Positions 12,006 to 24,067 of a DNA stretch of 64,000 nucleotides are shown here, one piece after another. The notes under the pieces were generated by a model. That model searched no databases, was not told the DNA's origin, and worked only from the letters and a program-made list of their open reading frames with translations. This DNA comes from Astatotilapia calliptera (taxonomy: Eukaryota; Chordata; Actinopteri; Cichliformes; Cichlidae), in the NCBI RefSeq assembly GCF_900246225.1, contig NC_039312.1, positions 33,241,768 to 33,305,767 on the forward strand. The letters are read 5' to 3'. Position 1 is the first letter of the stretch, and each line of letters starts with the position of its first letter. A program made the translations under genes and the position numbers.

Positions 12006-15000
12006 GTAAGGGGATAGATGAGTCACTCAGACACAGCTGCCAGAGCTGGAGATGAGGCAGTCACGACCCACTGTAGTACATCAGTCAAACTGATAAGCAG
12101 AGCAATGTCACGTGGCACAGAGCAGATTAAATATGAAGTGGCTATATTTCATTAAAAGAAAAAAAAATAGTGTGCCCTTAGATACTGGTTGTATTTGGTG
12201 TTTGCTGTATCTCAGGTGAAGTGTTGAAAGGTACTTTTGGGCCTCCCATTTCCTCAGGTTTGGGCTTAGAAACGTCAACAGCTTCCATAACATGGTCCAA
12301 AGTCATTGACTAACAATGTGAACACTGACCTACTGCAACAAGCCAACCTGTCTGTAGTTTTACTTGCATGCAGCATCTTAAGGCTGTTTGTAAAAGGATT
12401 TTAGTCAAAGCATTTTGTGCTCATTGCTGGTGGTTATAGCAGAATGCCAGCAGAATGACAGCCTGCATGAAATCATGCCCTTTCAGCTGGTTGTAAGAAA
12501 TAATTCATAAATATTTTTCTGTTTTCATTTTTGGTGAAATCCATTAAAATGATTTGCTGTACATGCTATAGTTAAAAGACACAAACAGAATTAATATCTA
12601 TATTACAAATCTTTAGAAATATTTCATTTAATATTAGCACACATGCAAGAAAGTATGTATATAATACCAAGATGGACAGTTCAATGAATTCTCAGTCATT
12701 CACTGATAAATAAAAAAAATCACAAATGACTGAATCTTTTGTTATGGGAACAGATGCTACCTTTTCTAATTCGGTTACCTTCCGTTTTAACTCCACAGCA
12801 TTGGTGGCTCCATCCCAATTGTGTTTTCTTATTACTCTGAGTTCCTCGCCCAAGAGAAGCGAGGAGAGCATCTGTCCTGGCTCTGCATGTTCTGGATGAT
12901 TGGTGGCATCTACGCATCTGCTATGGCTTGGGCCATCATCCCACACTATGGTAAGAAAATGTACAGTATTTAAATATGAACATTCTAAGCTTCGAGATTG
13001 TTTCCTCACGCACCAGTAGGCCAGTATCCATTCTAAGCTATGTAAATGCTAATTTTGTCTTTACATTTCTCTACAGTTTTTATTGCAAATGACAAATGCT
13101 GCAGTTCTGTCTCACGTCTCTTCTTGCTTCCTTTCCTCATGTAGGCTGGAGTTTCCAGATGGGCTCAGCCTACCAGTTCCATAGCTGGCGTGTCTTTGTG
13201 TTGGTGTGTGCCTTCCCCTCTGTGGCGGCCATCTCTGCCCTCACCACCATGCCTGAGAGCCCCCGCTTTTACCTTGAGGTCAGCCTGACAGCTCATACCC
13301 CACTTAGACCTTGTGGAAATATATTTTTGAATACATTTTGAATGCTTGAAAGCATAAACAGCCTTAAAGACAAAGTGCTGCTTATGCACTTTTCCAAAAC
13401 ATTTTGAATAACTTAATATGTACATATTTATCGTCCAGGCGAAATCTGAACATTGGAGATTCTGAAATATACATCATAGATTCTGAATTCAGTTCAGTAT
13501 GTTTTAAACACTGACACAGAAAAAAAAACTGATTTTTATTTAAAAATGCCCAATATATAAAAAAAAATCAGGCATGTTGTCAGTATTTTAGTACTAAACC
13601 ACTTTTAGCTAATCATGTTAGCTGCTGGTTTATACCACCAGATGTTCTCACTTCTTGTATCTCCTTGTTTCTACATATTTACTTATTTATTTTATTTTAC
13701 ACCTGCACTCACGTCCCACGCACTTTCATTCACATCAGAATATCTCAGTTTAGTAAATGAAGCTGCAGCTGGTGGCAGACAAAGATAAAACACTGTAGAA
13801 TCAACAACCTCTCATTTGGCATTTTGAAACATTTCCACGTGTACTGTGTGTGGTTTAGTCTCGATTTGGACTGAAATGTAGTCAGGCTTTCACATAAACA
13901 TAACTGCAGCACTTACTGAAATTTAACGAAGAATAAGAATCAAATGGAGGGCAAGATTACAGGCAGAGAAATAAATGCAGAGGCAGCAGACTGAGGTAAA
14001 ATCCAAAGCAAAATGAAAAGGTCATAAAATACAAAACAAGACGCTGGGTGAGGAACATGAACTGACAACTGAAGACTCTGCACTATATATAACCTGCACA
14101 TTCTTAATCATCCAGGTCATGGTATTCTGAAGGCTAGAAATAAAAGCAAGTGGATTTCTTTTTGATTCATGAAAATATTCAGTTTCTAATCCAAGAGGCC
14201 ATCTATGTCCACTGTGAAAGATCATCACTGAACAGAGGTGGTGGCTCACGACACCAGCTATCAGCTGCCCATAACGCAGTCTCGAGATTCTTTGCGAGCC
14301 AATTGTGACCAGCGTAACTTTAATAGCTCAAAGGATGTTGAAGTATGGCTGTGTTTCAGAAAGTAGCCACACCCCTGGCTCGCGTGAATCTCAGAACCAC
14401 CTCCAAGGGCACGAAGGTTACATCTTTATCTGTTTAAGAAAAACAAAAACGTAATTTATCTAAGTGTGCACATTGTTTAATAGTTGTATAAATATGGATT
14501 TATCTGAATGTGACTCTAAGTACTGCACAAGATTTCCTATATGCCCAGACCTAGTTTACAAACGGTAAATGAAAGATCTTGTCTTTATCTAGGATTTTAA
14601 GTACTGAAGAAACCAAAAAGACGTCCAGTTGCCTTCAGTTCAAATGGTTAGGAATAAACTAAGTTAAGATAACTTGAAAACGAGTGTCACATTAAAATTA
14701 AAAATCTATTCATAATAAAACAAACAATGAACTAAAAACAAACAAAACAAAAAACCCAAAACAAATAATCATCCATGATGGAAAGACAACAACACCAAAT
14801 GAAAACTAATATAATAAATAGATAATAAAATATAAGCTGCGTTAATTTAACTGAAAATGGAAATGAAAGATCTGCTAAACATCTTTTTTTGTGCCCCTCC
14901 TAAAAGAATGGCAAACATGACGAGGCGTGGATGATTCTGAAGCAAGTTCACGACACCAACATGAGGGCCAAGGGTTACCCCGAGAGGGTCTTCTCTGTAA

Positions 15001-18000
15001 GTAACACTCAAGAATGTTAAGCTTCTTTCATGCTAACACTTTTGCATTAATGCAGAAAATAACATCATCATAATAGTTTGCAGTTTGTGGGCTTATAGAG
15101 TGCAGCAGGTTTAGAGCTCTGTGCTGCATATTTTTGCATATTAATGAGTTAAAACAGATGCTCTTTAAACTTCTGTAATCTCTTTATGCCTCAGGCTGTA
15201 CAGTTCATATTAATAATTTAAATGAAAAATGGTGATTCAAAGATGTTTTATAATCTTTTCTTTGAGTAAAATTATTAAAACAACTTTCTGTTTTACAGAT
15301 TGTGGTGTTACTGGTCAGCTGTTAGCCTCATAACATGGATACATTGTAATACTAACTGAACTTTAATGGAAAAATACATCATTTTATATGAAGTTGTGTG
15401 ATTATTCTATGAAACTTTTTTAACAAAGAGATTTGTAAAGCACTCTCAAGAGGAGCACGATTAACAATCGTTAAACAGAACAATTAAATCATACCTCCCA
15501 GGTGACCACCATCAAAACAGTGAAGCAGATGGATGAGCTGGTAAACCTGGGCGATGGTGCTGCCTGGCACGAGAAATGGAGGATAAAGCTCACCACGCTC
15601 TTCCATCAGGTAAGAAAAAACCCTGATTATTCTTTTTTAAAATCAATTTCTTACTTGATACATATTTAAATGAAAAAGAACGAGAATGAAAAGGAGAAAG
15701 GATTCAAACTACTTGTGGCTCAGGAGGTTGTCCATTAATTAGAAGGTCTGTTTTGATCCGTGGCTACTCCAGAACCAGGTGTAATGGATAAAGTGCCTGA
15801 AATGAATAGAATAAATAACTGAATGTTTCTGTAAATGGTCTCATGTGGTTTGTAGTGTAAAGTGTTCTGAGCAGTCAACAACACTAGAAAAGCAAAACAC
15901 AATTCATTAACCTTGTTGCTGCAAATGGACAAGAAAATGTGCACAGCAAATTTGTGATATCAGCGATACATTTACATACAGCTACTTTAACTTGAAAACA
16001 ATCAGTGGATTTGAAAAATTTATACAGTCTTTTGATAACACTTTTTGTTGCTTTACTTAGTCCTACGTCTGTGGAAACATAGACTGTGTATTAACCTCCT
16101 AGGACCTGCCGTTCACATATGTGGACATCACATTTTTTACATTCATCGGGCCCCAATATGTCCAAATATCAAAGAGAAATTAAAATGCATGCCGTGGAAG
16201 AGTTCGGGTCTTAGGAGGTTAAAGATGGATCTAGTCTCCCACTGGTTTGTGTTGTCCTGGTCTGGAGGCTCAAACGGAACATTTTTTGCCATCGTTGCTT
16301 TGATCTTTTAAAATTGGGACGACTGAAGGTTGTGTCTGAGAAGCCAAGAGCCACAGAATCAAATGGCAGCATCTTGTTTTCTGTGACGATCAGAACTCCA
16401 CTGACAGGCTTTGAGTTGGCTTCACTTGTTAAAATGGACCTGGTCTTGATCTGAAGGAATTGTAACTAAAAAGAAGGTATATTAAAAATCTCACCAAGGC
16501 TCTGTTTATCTTGTTAGATCTTATTGTGTGTTTAGTGATTCTGTGTGTTTGTGTTCTCCCTTTTCGGTCTTTGTTTACACTAAAACTGGAAAGGGATTCT
16601 GGGAGATGCTTTTTATTTCTCACAGTTGGTGAAAAGAACCCTGTTTTCAGAAATGTCTGAAGTCTATTGACTTTTTAGCTGAGTGTACTTTACATTTATT
16701 ACCTTCTCTTTGCACATCTCTTGTGTCTGTCTGTGTGTTTCTTCAGGTTTGGAGTAATTTCCAGACCATTTTCTCTCCCGAGTACCGGCGCACCACCTAC
16801 ATGATGATGGCTGTGTGGTTCTCTATGTCCTTCAGGTAGGATCAGGTGTATTAACTAATGCAGGATTTTCTGTGTTGCATAGTGAAATCTGTTTATTTGT
16901 CTAAACTAAAAAGAGCAGATGGCTGTTGATCACAGCGGCTTTGTGTTTGTTTACCAGGAGTCAGTTGGCTGTTGGTGATTTAAATGTAAAGGCCAACATT
17001 ATCTCCTGGTCTAGCTGGCCATGGCAGGTTCATAATTATAATAGTTGGTGAAAGCAGGAATTTATCAGTGAGTATAAAACAAAAAGGGGCTTGAAGCAGG
17101 ATCTGCGAATGGATGCGATCACTTTCATGTCATTTAGTGTCAGCAGTGCTGCTGAATCACTCAAATGGCTCTTTTTGTAGCTGAGAATGAAAAAGCAGAA
17201 TCAAATAGAGATTCACCCTGAACCCATGACCCCTCCCACAGGGTTATGCTGTTTTGTTGGCATGAGCACTACAAATCAATACGAACAAAGTCTTGGGCGA
17301 TCACGTTTATTCTGTGATCATCATTTCTATCCTGATGGGATCTGTTCCAGGATGACAGCACTGCTTTCTGCAGGGTCCAAAGAGTTATTCATGGTGTCTC
17401 TCTCATGGCCATCTTGGTGTTCATCATATTACTGTTGCTCCACAGTCATCGTTACATCTGAAGAATCATGCGGCTGTGATGCCATTGCAGCCTGGCCACT
17501 ATACCAAAGCACAGCTTGCCCTATTTCACAGAAATATTCATGTATTAAATAATCTTTAACACATATCCTAAAAATGTGATTGTCCTCAGGCACCACTTAC
17601 CACGTTGCGGAAGGTGCAATAAAATATTATGCCTTATTTAAAATAATGTGAATCATGTGCTGCAATCTTTATAACGATCCACAAAATTAATGAATTGATG
17701 TGAATTTATTTTAACGTTCAAAGGCATGCAAGACAATAAATTTTCACCAGTGAACCTTTACTAAGCCTGGTAAACAGGTTCAGTTTGATACAGTAGTTTG
17801 CTAAAGCAAAACATAACATTACTTGGATTTATCTAACATTTATTTCAGTTAGTGTCAATATATTATGTATATAACTAATAACGAATATAAATCCATAAAG
17901 CCGTAGTGCACTGAAATATTAATTTACTCAGTAACGCTCGTCTTCCAACATCCTTCTAGAAGCCAGTCACTAATCAAATTTCCCTGGACGTTATATTCTA

Positions 18001-21000
18001 TTGTTCCTGAGCAAAAGTACACAACATTATGTTTAATTAAAGGCTTAATCGAAGGCTTAATTACCTCGAGCTCTCTCCAACAGAGCGCTGAACAAACGGC
18101 TTGCAAATTCATATTATGTAGATGGTAAAAAAGAAATGACACTTATGTATAACCATAAAGCATCACTGGCTCTTTTTTCCCTTTTCTCTTAGAGGTAAAT
18201 TGATCTTTTCTGTGAGAGAATTTTTCTTTGTCTTCCAGCTACTATGGTTTGACGGTGTGGTTCCCCGACATGATCAAATACCTGCAGAAGCAGGAGTACT
18301 CCTCGCGCACCAAGGTTTTTGTCAAGGAGAAGGTAGAACACGTCACCTTTAACTTCACCCTGGAAAACCAGGTTCACCGTCAAGGAGAGTACTTTAACGA
18401 CAAGTGAGTTGTCTTTTACTCCTCATTAGTGTTTGCGTTTTGAATGACAGCGAATCCTTTGGAATTGGGCTTCATGTCAGTCAGATGCCTTTTGGTCCAA
18501 CGCTTAATGAATGAATTCATTCAGACAGAACTAGCTTGTGGTGGACGGCAACAAATGAGATGCAAATATAAATGAGGCTCCGAAATGTTTTATTCTAAAC
18601 ACTGGTTTGATTGCATGAAAGCCCTGGGGACTTTTTCATGTTCAACTAGCCTGTCTTTGATGTTTCCTTTGACCTTGCCTTTTCAGCCTGAACTCTGCAT
18701 GTGATTTCAGATGTTACAAATTTACAGCATTATGCTAATGCCATATCTGACACTCTTGTGATAAATCACTTGTTTCTCTGTCTCTTTGCATCTTCCTTTG
18801 TCTCTGTCTGCTCTCCACCTCCGTGCTGCACCTGTTCATTTTCTCCATGCCTCCATTCCTTAATTCCACTGTTCCTCCATGTGTTCGCTTGCAGGTTTAT
18901 GAACCTGAAAATGAAGTCTATGGTTTTTGAGGATTCCCTCTTTGAGGAGTGTTACTTTGAGGACATCACCTCCACCAACACCTTCTTCAAGAACTGCACC
19001 TTCATTGCCACCCTTTTCTACAACACTGGTAGGGAACACACATACAAACACTCGCAGGTGTTTTATAATAGGAAAATATGGTCTTGTATAAGTAAAACCT
19101 TTAAATTAGAAGCTTTTATGTGTGTTTCAGCAGGCCCTGAAAAAATGCAGAATAAATTATATATGGACATTTATGGTAAAAATGTAATGTTGCTGTTGCT
19201 CTGTGCCCCTGTTCTTTCTTTGCTATTTATAGACCTTTCAGAGGTCTCTTTATAAATAACTTCCTTGCAAGTAGTTCTACTGGCTCAGTTTCACTCCTGT
19301 GTTTTCTGTTGAAAAGTGACAGTTTGTTGCTACTGTCTAGTAAATACATTGTTACCGGTGAGTTCTGTGCGCTCTGTGTGTTCTCTGAGCAGTTTGGCTG
19401 TTTGTCAGACTGCTAAATTGCTTCCTTATTCACCTTCACAGAATGACTGGATCTATACTGAACTGAGTATTCTGGAGCTGCAAAATCCCCTTACACACCG
19501 GGGGATTGTTATATTAATGTTATTCTTTCTTCACTGAAAAAGACAAATGATACCACATGTGGAAATCTATATCACACAGTTTCAGATGCAGCAGCTGTGT
19601 CCACACATGCAAACACCGCCCTGGTCTCGCTTTGTTGGTTATTTGCAGTCTTTACACAAGTCAAGCCATCACTCAGCTGTGCTATCACTGCTGGCCAGGA
19701 GTTCCTTGTTATAATGGAAATTAGAAACTTGTTTGCTTATTAAGGATTAAGGTCTCTTTGGGTTTTCTATGCAGAACTTGAGACTTTAGTGCTAGTTGCC
19801 ATGGTGCACCTTATTTTTACACTGCAGAATGACGAGGAAATAACACATGAAAAATGCAGCTGGGCTGTACCTCATTTTAGTCTTTGAATGTACAGATCTA
19901 CAGGTTTAAAAAAGGCTCAACTTTGCACACTTTCATTTTCTAAGGTCTGACATATCAGGAAATCTTTTTAGAATAATAATTGTAACATATGGCTGCATGT
20001 ACCGTATCTGCGTGAGTCAATCTGAATGAAGCTTAGCATAAATATCGTCACATTTTCAGAGATGATTAACATCTTTATATTTTAAAAAACATCTAATACA
20101 ATCCCAGTTCTTTTGCACCCAGGTGTTTCATATTCATCTTACATTCTCCATTTGCATTTGTGTCGCATGTCATGTTCAATGTACGTTGCCTATCATCAAA
20201 ATTTGGATACGCAACAGAAGTTTGTTTGATTCACCTCTAAATACAGACTGAAGAATTGGAAAAGGCACCACAGGTCTGGTAATAAAAAAAATCATCTAAT
20301 CCTGAGTAAAAATGTCATGAATGTTTAACTTTCACAGTGTTTGACTGTGCCCATCAAAATTAAGTGGGGTCGACATTAAATGGAGAAAAGTCCATAACAA
20401 TCAGCTCTCAGTTTTCTTCTTTTAGGTTTATTTGGGCTCAGCGTCATGCTTCAGTATGGCTGCATGTGTCCAGCTCCAGGGTAGCAAAATACCCCCAGAA
20501 TATGGATTTGAGCTACTGTAGTTTAATTTTCTCTCTCCTTTTCATTTCCTCACATTCATCCTTCGGTTGCTTCCATTATTCTCCACTTGGCAGTGAATGA
20601 TAGATGATTTTCTCTTCTGGGAAATATTTTGGAATTGCTGCTCATCCTATAGGTTCATTACTAGAGAGCTTAATTTTGACAGGACCTGCTCATTGTAATC
20701 TTGTGTTCTTTATTTCGTAAATTCAGCACCAAAGCAGCTTTTTTATGCTGCTTAGTGAATACAACTTGTGTGAATTTTCTGATCGACAGATTTTCTGTGA
20801 CCCCTCTGTGGTCCAAGAGTAATATTTGATCTTGCAAATGTTGTCCTCTTAGTATCATTCACTGAGTGTTAATAAAGTGTCTTGCTTTGTCCACCTGACA
20901 GCAGTTTACTGACCAGTTCTTTGAACCTCTTACTCTTTCTGTCTCCTCTCCTGCTATCCTGAACATCGCTCCTTATCCCTTCTTTCTCCTCACAGATCTT

Positions 21001-22595
21001 TTCAAGTACAGGTTGATCAACTGTAAGCTCATCAACAGCACTTTCCTGCACAACAAAGAGGGCTGCCTGCTCAGTGACATAAGCGATGAAAATAATGCCT
21101 ACATGGTCTACTTTGTCAGTTTCCTGGGTACCTTGGCTGTGTTGCCAGGCAACATCGTCTCTGCGCTGCTCATGGACAAGATCGGACGGTTGAGGATGCT
21201 TGGTATGGGCCATGTTACTCAGTGGTGCTTGAATCAGAAGTTAGGCCTGCTTTGATCCAATTCATTTTTAAATATAAATACAGCACACGTTTAAATATAA
21301 CTCCCTCTGCACTGTAAATCACTTGTTTTAAAGAACTTTTATCAGCTGCTGCCTGAGGGCATGAAAAGACAACTTTCCTGTGGAAGATTACTTCTTTTGC
21401 CGTGTGGTGCTAAAAGAGCCAACAAGCAGCACTGTCCAGATTGTGAAAAAAGAAATCCACAAACCTTATTATGTGTAGTTTTCCTACATTAACCTGCTCA
21501 TGATAAGATTTCTGGATGCCATCTAGTTCTGTTCAAGGGCAACTCATCCAAAAGCAATATAGATGGAACAATGGTACAATTTTGTTTGGTCTGGAAACGT
21601 ATCCTATTGGTCAGAATGAGAAATTATAGCTATAGATTTAGATAAGAAAAAGAAAAATAGAGGGAGATAAAGAGAGATCATTTTATTTTATCTGTTTAAT
21701 AAGTGTTCTGTGGAATAGAGATTTATGTGCAAAGGTGCAAAATGATTTGATCCTCAGTCATTTTCAGCTGAGTTATGCAGGAATCCCATCAGTTCTTCTG
21801 ACATCATTCTTTCCCCCTCTTTATCCACAGCGGGCTCAAGCGTGATATCTTGCATCAGCTGTTTCTTCCTTTCTTTTGGCAACAGCGAATCAGCTATGAT
21901 TGCCCTGCTCTGCCTGTTTGGAGGAATTAGCATCGCCTCCTGGAATTCCCTGGACGTGCTGACCGTCGAGCTCTATCCCTCTGACAAGAGGTAGGTAATC
22001 CAGGCAAGCCCAGAAATCTCCCTGACACCATAAAGGCTGTGACGTGTTAAGTTATGTCATAACAGATGCCCCTTTATGATTGGTTGGCTTGCAGGGATGG
22101 ATGACATTGTGGGATTCTGGGTTTTCTTGATTCCAAATAATGGTTTTAAAAGGAGCTTCTCTGGGTTCCACTTTATATTTATAACTTGTAGTATAATATA
22201 TATATATTGAAAGTAATATAAAGTAAGAGCACCTGTGTTGTCAGACTCATCAAAGAGGAGCACTACCTTTAGTAGCGTGCCAAACGCTGTTGATTTTTAG
22301 GAGCTCTAGCACCACCCTGTGGTAACTCAAGCAACTGTTTTCTCTGCTGGTTTACTTTAAACATGCTCAGGCACCGAAGTGACTCTGTGCTTCTTATCTT
22401 TCTTTTCTCAGAACCACAGCATTTGGCTTCCTCAACGCCCTCTGTAAATTAGCGGCGGTGTTAGGCATAAGCATCTTCACTTCGTTCGTTGGCATAACCA
22501 AGGCTGTACCCATCCTGTTTGCCTCAGGTGCACTGGCAGCAGGCAGTTTTCTGGCCCTCAAACTACCTGAGACGCGGGGCCAGGTGCTGCAATAA
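11825..22595 (+). CDS. sv2a: Synaptic vesicle glycoprotein 2A, 3' eleven coding exons (N-terminus missing)
   Basis: SV2A is a 12-span glycoprotein of synaptic vesicles in the major facilitator superfamily; it supports calcium-triggered release and is the levetiracetam target in mammals. The coding exons are 11825-12005, 12799-12950, 13145-13278, 14907-14996, 15502-15609, 16747-16835, 18239-18403, 18895-19028, 20996-21202, 21831-21990 and 22412-22595. All have AG acceptors and GT donors, and the phases join without a break into about 534 residues ending in TAA at 22593-22595. Visible family marks are GGLADRIGRR after TM2, PESPRF after TM6, MDKIGR after TM8 and PETRG at the C-terminus. The luminal loop between TM7 and TM8 has three N-glycosylation sequons (NFT, NCT, NST). 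Wording such as RTKVF, NKEGC and GISIFTSF fits SV2A better than SV2B or SV2C. About 205 N-terminal residues (acidic cytoplasmic tail and TM1) are absent. The first exon begins in phase 1, so at least one coding exon lies upstream. Paralogue choice rests on remembered mammalian sequences. Confidence 0.9.
12799..12950 (+). CDS. sv2a: sv2a exon: TM4-TM5
   Basis: The acceptor is CCACAG just before 12799 and the donor is GTAAGA from 12951. The exon supplies the last base of the split glycine codon and encodes IGGSIPIVFSYYSEFLAQEK, then RGEHLSWLCMFWMIGG and AMAWAIIPHY. This is one of the most conserved parts of SV2 proteins. A long open frame on the opposite strand (12692-13009) is a shadow of this exon. 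Confidence 0.93.
13145..13278 (+). CDS. sv2a: sv2a exon: TM6 and PESPR motif
   Basis: The acceptor is ATGTAG before 13145 and the donor GTCAGC starts at 13279. It encodes GWSFQMGSAYQFHSWRVF, a hydrophobic TM6 segment and then PESPRFYLE, the sugar-transporter-family motif on the cytoplasmic side. An open frame continues into the intron but is not coding. Confidence 0.92.
13279..14906. other. sv2a intron
   Basis: A 1.6-kb AT-rich intron between the PESPR exon and the next coding exon. I see no gene or clear repeat in it. Confidence 0.6.
14907..14996 (+). CDS. sv2a: sv2a exon: large cytoplasmic loop, first part
   Basis: A 30-codon phase-0 exon between acceptor TAAAAG and donor GTAAGT. It encodes NGKHDEAWMILKQVHDTN and then MRAKGYPERVFS, which is close to the mammalian SV2A loop between TM6 and TM7. 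It is under the usual 60-codon threshold for open frames and is recognised only by similarity and splice signals. Confidence 0.92.
15502..15609 (+). CDS. sv2a: sv2a exon: large cytoplasmic loop, second part
   Basis: A 36-codon phase-0 exon between acceptor CCCAG and donor GTAAGA. It begins VTTIKTVKQMDELVNLG and ends TTLFHQ. This is the least conserved part of the cytoplasmic loop, so the call leans on phase, splice sites and the flanking exons. Confidence 0.88.
16078..16430 (+). repeat. Dispersed repeat copy C, split by a piggyBac-like MITE
   Basis: CATAGACTGTGTA ends at the left TTAA and AAGATGGATCTAGTCTCC resumes after the right TTAA. With the insert removed the text matches the CTGTATATAAAAGATGG family. 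It lies in the sv2a intron before the TM7 exon. Confidence 0.6.
16095..16218. mobile_element. piggyBac-like MITE with TTAA duplication
   Basis: The 124-bp insert begins CCTCCTAGGACC and ends GGTCTTAGGAGG. TTAA stands on both sides (16091-16094 and 16219-16222), the target used by piggyBac transposases. It has no open frame. Confidence 0.8.
16747..16835 (+). CDS. sv2a: sv2a exon: end of loop and TM7 start
   Basis: The acceptor is TTCAG before 16747 and the donor GTAGGA starts at 16836. It encodes VWSNFQTIFSPEYRRTTYMM followed by the hydrophobic MAVWFSMSF start of TM7. It ends with two bases of a serine codon completed by the next exon. Confidence 0.91.
16836..18238. other. sv2a intron
   Basis: A 1.4-kb intron. 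An open frame of 121 codons at 17187-17552 has no family resemblance and is not supported as a gene. Confidence 0.55.
18239..18403 (+). CDS. sv2a: sv2a exon: TM7 end and start of luminal loop
   Basis: Acceptor TTCCAG before 18239, donor GTGAGT from 18404. It encodes SYYGLTVWFPDMIKYLQK and then the glycosylated luminal segment with an NFT sequon at 18351-18359 and a LENQVHRQGEYFND stretch. It ends inside a lysine codon. Confidence 0.93.
18895..19028 (+). CDS. sv2a: sv2a exon: luminal beta-helix repeats
   Basis: Acceptor TTGCAG before 18895, donor GTAGGG from 19029. It encodes the pentapeptide-like repeats of the luminal domain (MVFEDSLFEECYFEDITS, then TFFKNCTF) with the second N-glycosylation sequon NCT at 18992-19000. 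In mammals this loop forms a right-handed quadrilateral beta-helix and is the protein receptor for botulinum neurotoxin A. An open frame at 18701-19255 only reads through this exon from the intron. Confidence 0.93.
19029..20995. other. sv2a intron
   Basis: A 2-kb AT-rich intron within the luminal-domain coding region. No exon, RNA gene or clear repeat was recognised. Confidence 0.55.
20996..21202 (+). CDS. sv2a: sv2a exon: luminal loop end, TM8 and loop 8-9
   Basis: Acceptor CACAG before 20996, donor GTATGG from 21203. It encodes DLFKYRLINCKLINSTFLHN with the third sequon NST (21034-21042), KEGCLLSDISDENNAYMV, TM8 (YFVSFLGTLAVLPGNIVSAL) and the MFS motif MDKIGR. A 114-codon open frame on the opposite strand (20869-21213) is a shadow. 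Confidence 0.94.
21831..21990 (+). CDS. sv2a: sv2a exon: TM9-TM10
   Basis: Acceptor TCCACAG before 21831, donor GTAGGT from 21991. It encodes AGSSVISCISCFFLSFGNSE, SAMIALLCLFGGISIASWNS and LDVLTVELYPSDKR, almost the mammalian SV2A wording. It ends inside an arginine codon. Confidence 0.94.
22412..22595 (+). CDS. sv2a: sv2a last coding exon: TM11-TM12 and C-terminus
   Basis: Acceptor TTCTCAG before 22412; the stop is TAA at 22593-22595. It encodes TTAFGFLNALCKLAAVLGIS, IFTSFVGITKAVPILFASGA and a C-terminal PETRGQVLQ. The ISIFTSF and VLQ-stop wording is diagnostic of SV2A among the paralogues as I remember them. The 3' UTR begins at 22596. Confidence 0.94.
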
Positions 22596-24012
22596 TGTGG
22601 CACCAACAACTTTCCAGAGGGCAGAAGAGTTTTTGCCACACTGTGAACGAATAGCTCAAGAGCCCTCCAAATCCTGCACTCTAACCTCTCCCCATCTACA
22701 AGAGTAAATTGTAATGCAGGTAAATATTAGTAATTATTTGATTGGTACAACTCCATTCCACAAAGAGCTGTAAAAAAGAAAAAGCTAAAGTAAAATCTGC
22801 TGCCTGTGCCTCATTGTTACTCTAAATTGGAAAAGATGAAAACACCAGAAACATAGTTAATGACATATTTAGTTATTAGAGTCTGTCTCCCACACTGTAA
22901 ATACATTCCTCTGGGGTTGGAGGTCAGGGATGGGGACTCTTGATGATGAGCCATGCAAATAGACTCATAGAAATGACCACTAGCCATTGTTGCAGAATTC
23001 TCTGTAGTCACCTCCATTCTTCCGAGCAAATCCAGCTCACCTTTCCAGTCTTGAGTGCTTTACCATTGTTGGACACTGACTCAAAAATGCAACATTTTCT
23101 GCCTTGATTTGAAGCATTTTTGACTTTGCGAGGTAAAACCAAGACACTCTTCTCTTGGCTTCCTCCTTAACAAAGATCTGTCGTCATTCTTTATCTCCTG
23201 AGGTCTTGTGTTGGTGTACAGACTAACTGCCATTTTTTTAGATAATAGAACATTCCAGGTTTGCTTTTGTTGCGATAAGGAGCTCCATTGAGCTCCTCTC
23301 TCCCTTTATTGCATTGCTATAGTGAAACACCGCTCACCTCCAAGCAGCCATAAGATCATACATACACATTTCCCACTCAAAGGGAAAACTGCATTCTACC
23401 ATGAAACCCATTTAAATCACAAAGGTGAAGATATCTGTTGAAATGTACATGTAAAGCACAACCACTTGTCAGTGTGAGTGCCCCTAACATTTTCCTGACT
23501 TGAAGAAAATGTTTAGAATCTCACACTCAATCATCGTTTCCAGCCACTCTGTATATCCCTTTGTGAGAAATGCCTTTTTAGTACTCTTTCTCCCAGACTT
23601 ACAGTATGTTTGTCTCTTGTATGCTTTGGAGGGTGTTCTGCATGTCACAACGTATGTATGTAACGTTATGAAAACTGAGAGTACAACATGTAAGCAGCAC
23701 ATGTTGCATCTGCCCATCAATTACTCTGAATTAAGTTGTATTTTGATATTTTTTATCCATAAAAGACAGCACAGTGCTTTTATTCTGATGTAGGGATCCA
23801 ATACTTCTGAACTGTTCTTAAAGCACATGCCACAGATTTAATCTGGTTATTACACATGAAAAAAAAGAAGAAGATAATAGAAAGTTTTTTAAATGTTACC
23901 CCACAAGCTAATGTTTTAGATGCAGCCATAGATTGTGTTAGATGTGTAAGCTGACCTAAATACCTTTATCTGTTTGAGCTGAATGTTTTCATTAATGTGA
24001 GTGTGCTTCTTG

Positions 24013-24038
24013 GTGCAATATTGAACCTCTGTGCAATA
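24013..24038 (+). promoter_or_regulatory. Two tandem miR-25/92-family 8-mer seed sites
   Basis: GTGCAATA occurs at 24013-24020 and again at 24031-24038. This is the 8-mer complement of the miR-25/32/92/363/367 seed. The 18-base start-to-start spacing lies in the range known for cooperative sites. Function depends on the sv2a 3' UTR reaching this far. Confidence 0.4.
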
Positions 24039-24055
24039 TTGAATATTTTGTTTTT

Positions 24056-24067
24056 ATTTATTTATTT
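24056..24067 (+). promoter_or_regulatory. AU-rich element
   Basis: Overlapping ATTTA pentamers (ATTTATTTATTT) lie just downstream of the paired GTGCAATA sites. Such motifs bind ELAV/Hu and TTP-type proteins in 3' UTRs. Confidence 0.35.

Noticed and set aside
12692..13009. 105-codon minus-strand open frame
   Set aside because: It lies over the sv2a TM4-TM5 exon and splice sites on the opposite strand and has no family resemblance.
18701..19255. 184-codon plus-strand open frame
   Set aside because: It reads from intron through the luminal-repeat exon and past its donor. Only 18895-19028 is supported as coding.
20869..21213. 114-codon minus-strand open frame
   Set aside because: It is antisense to the sv2a luminal/TM8 exon, a shadow of real coding sequence.
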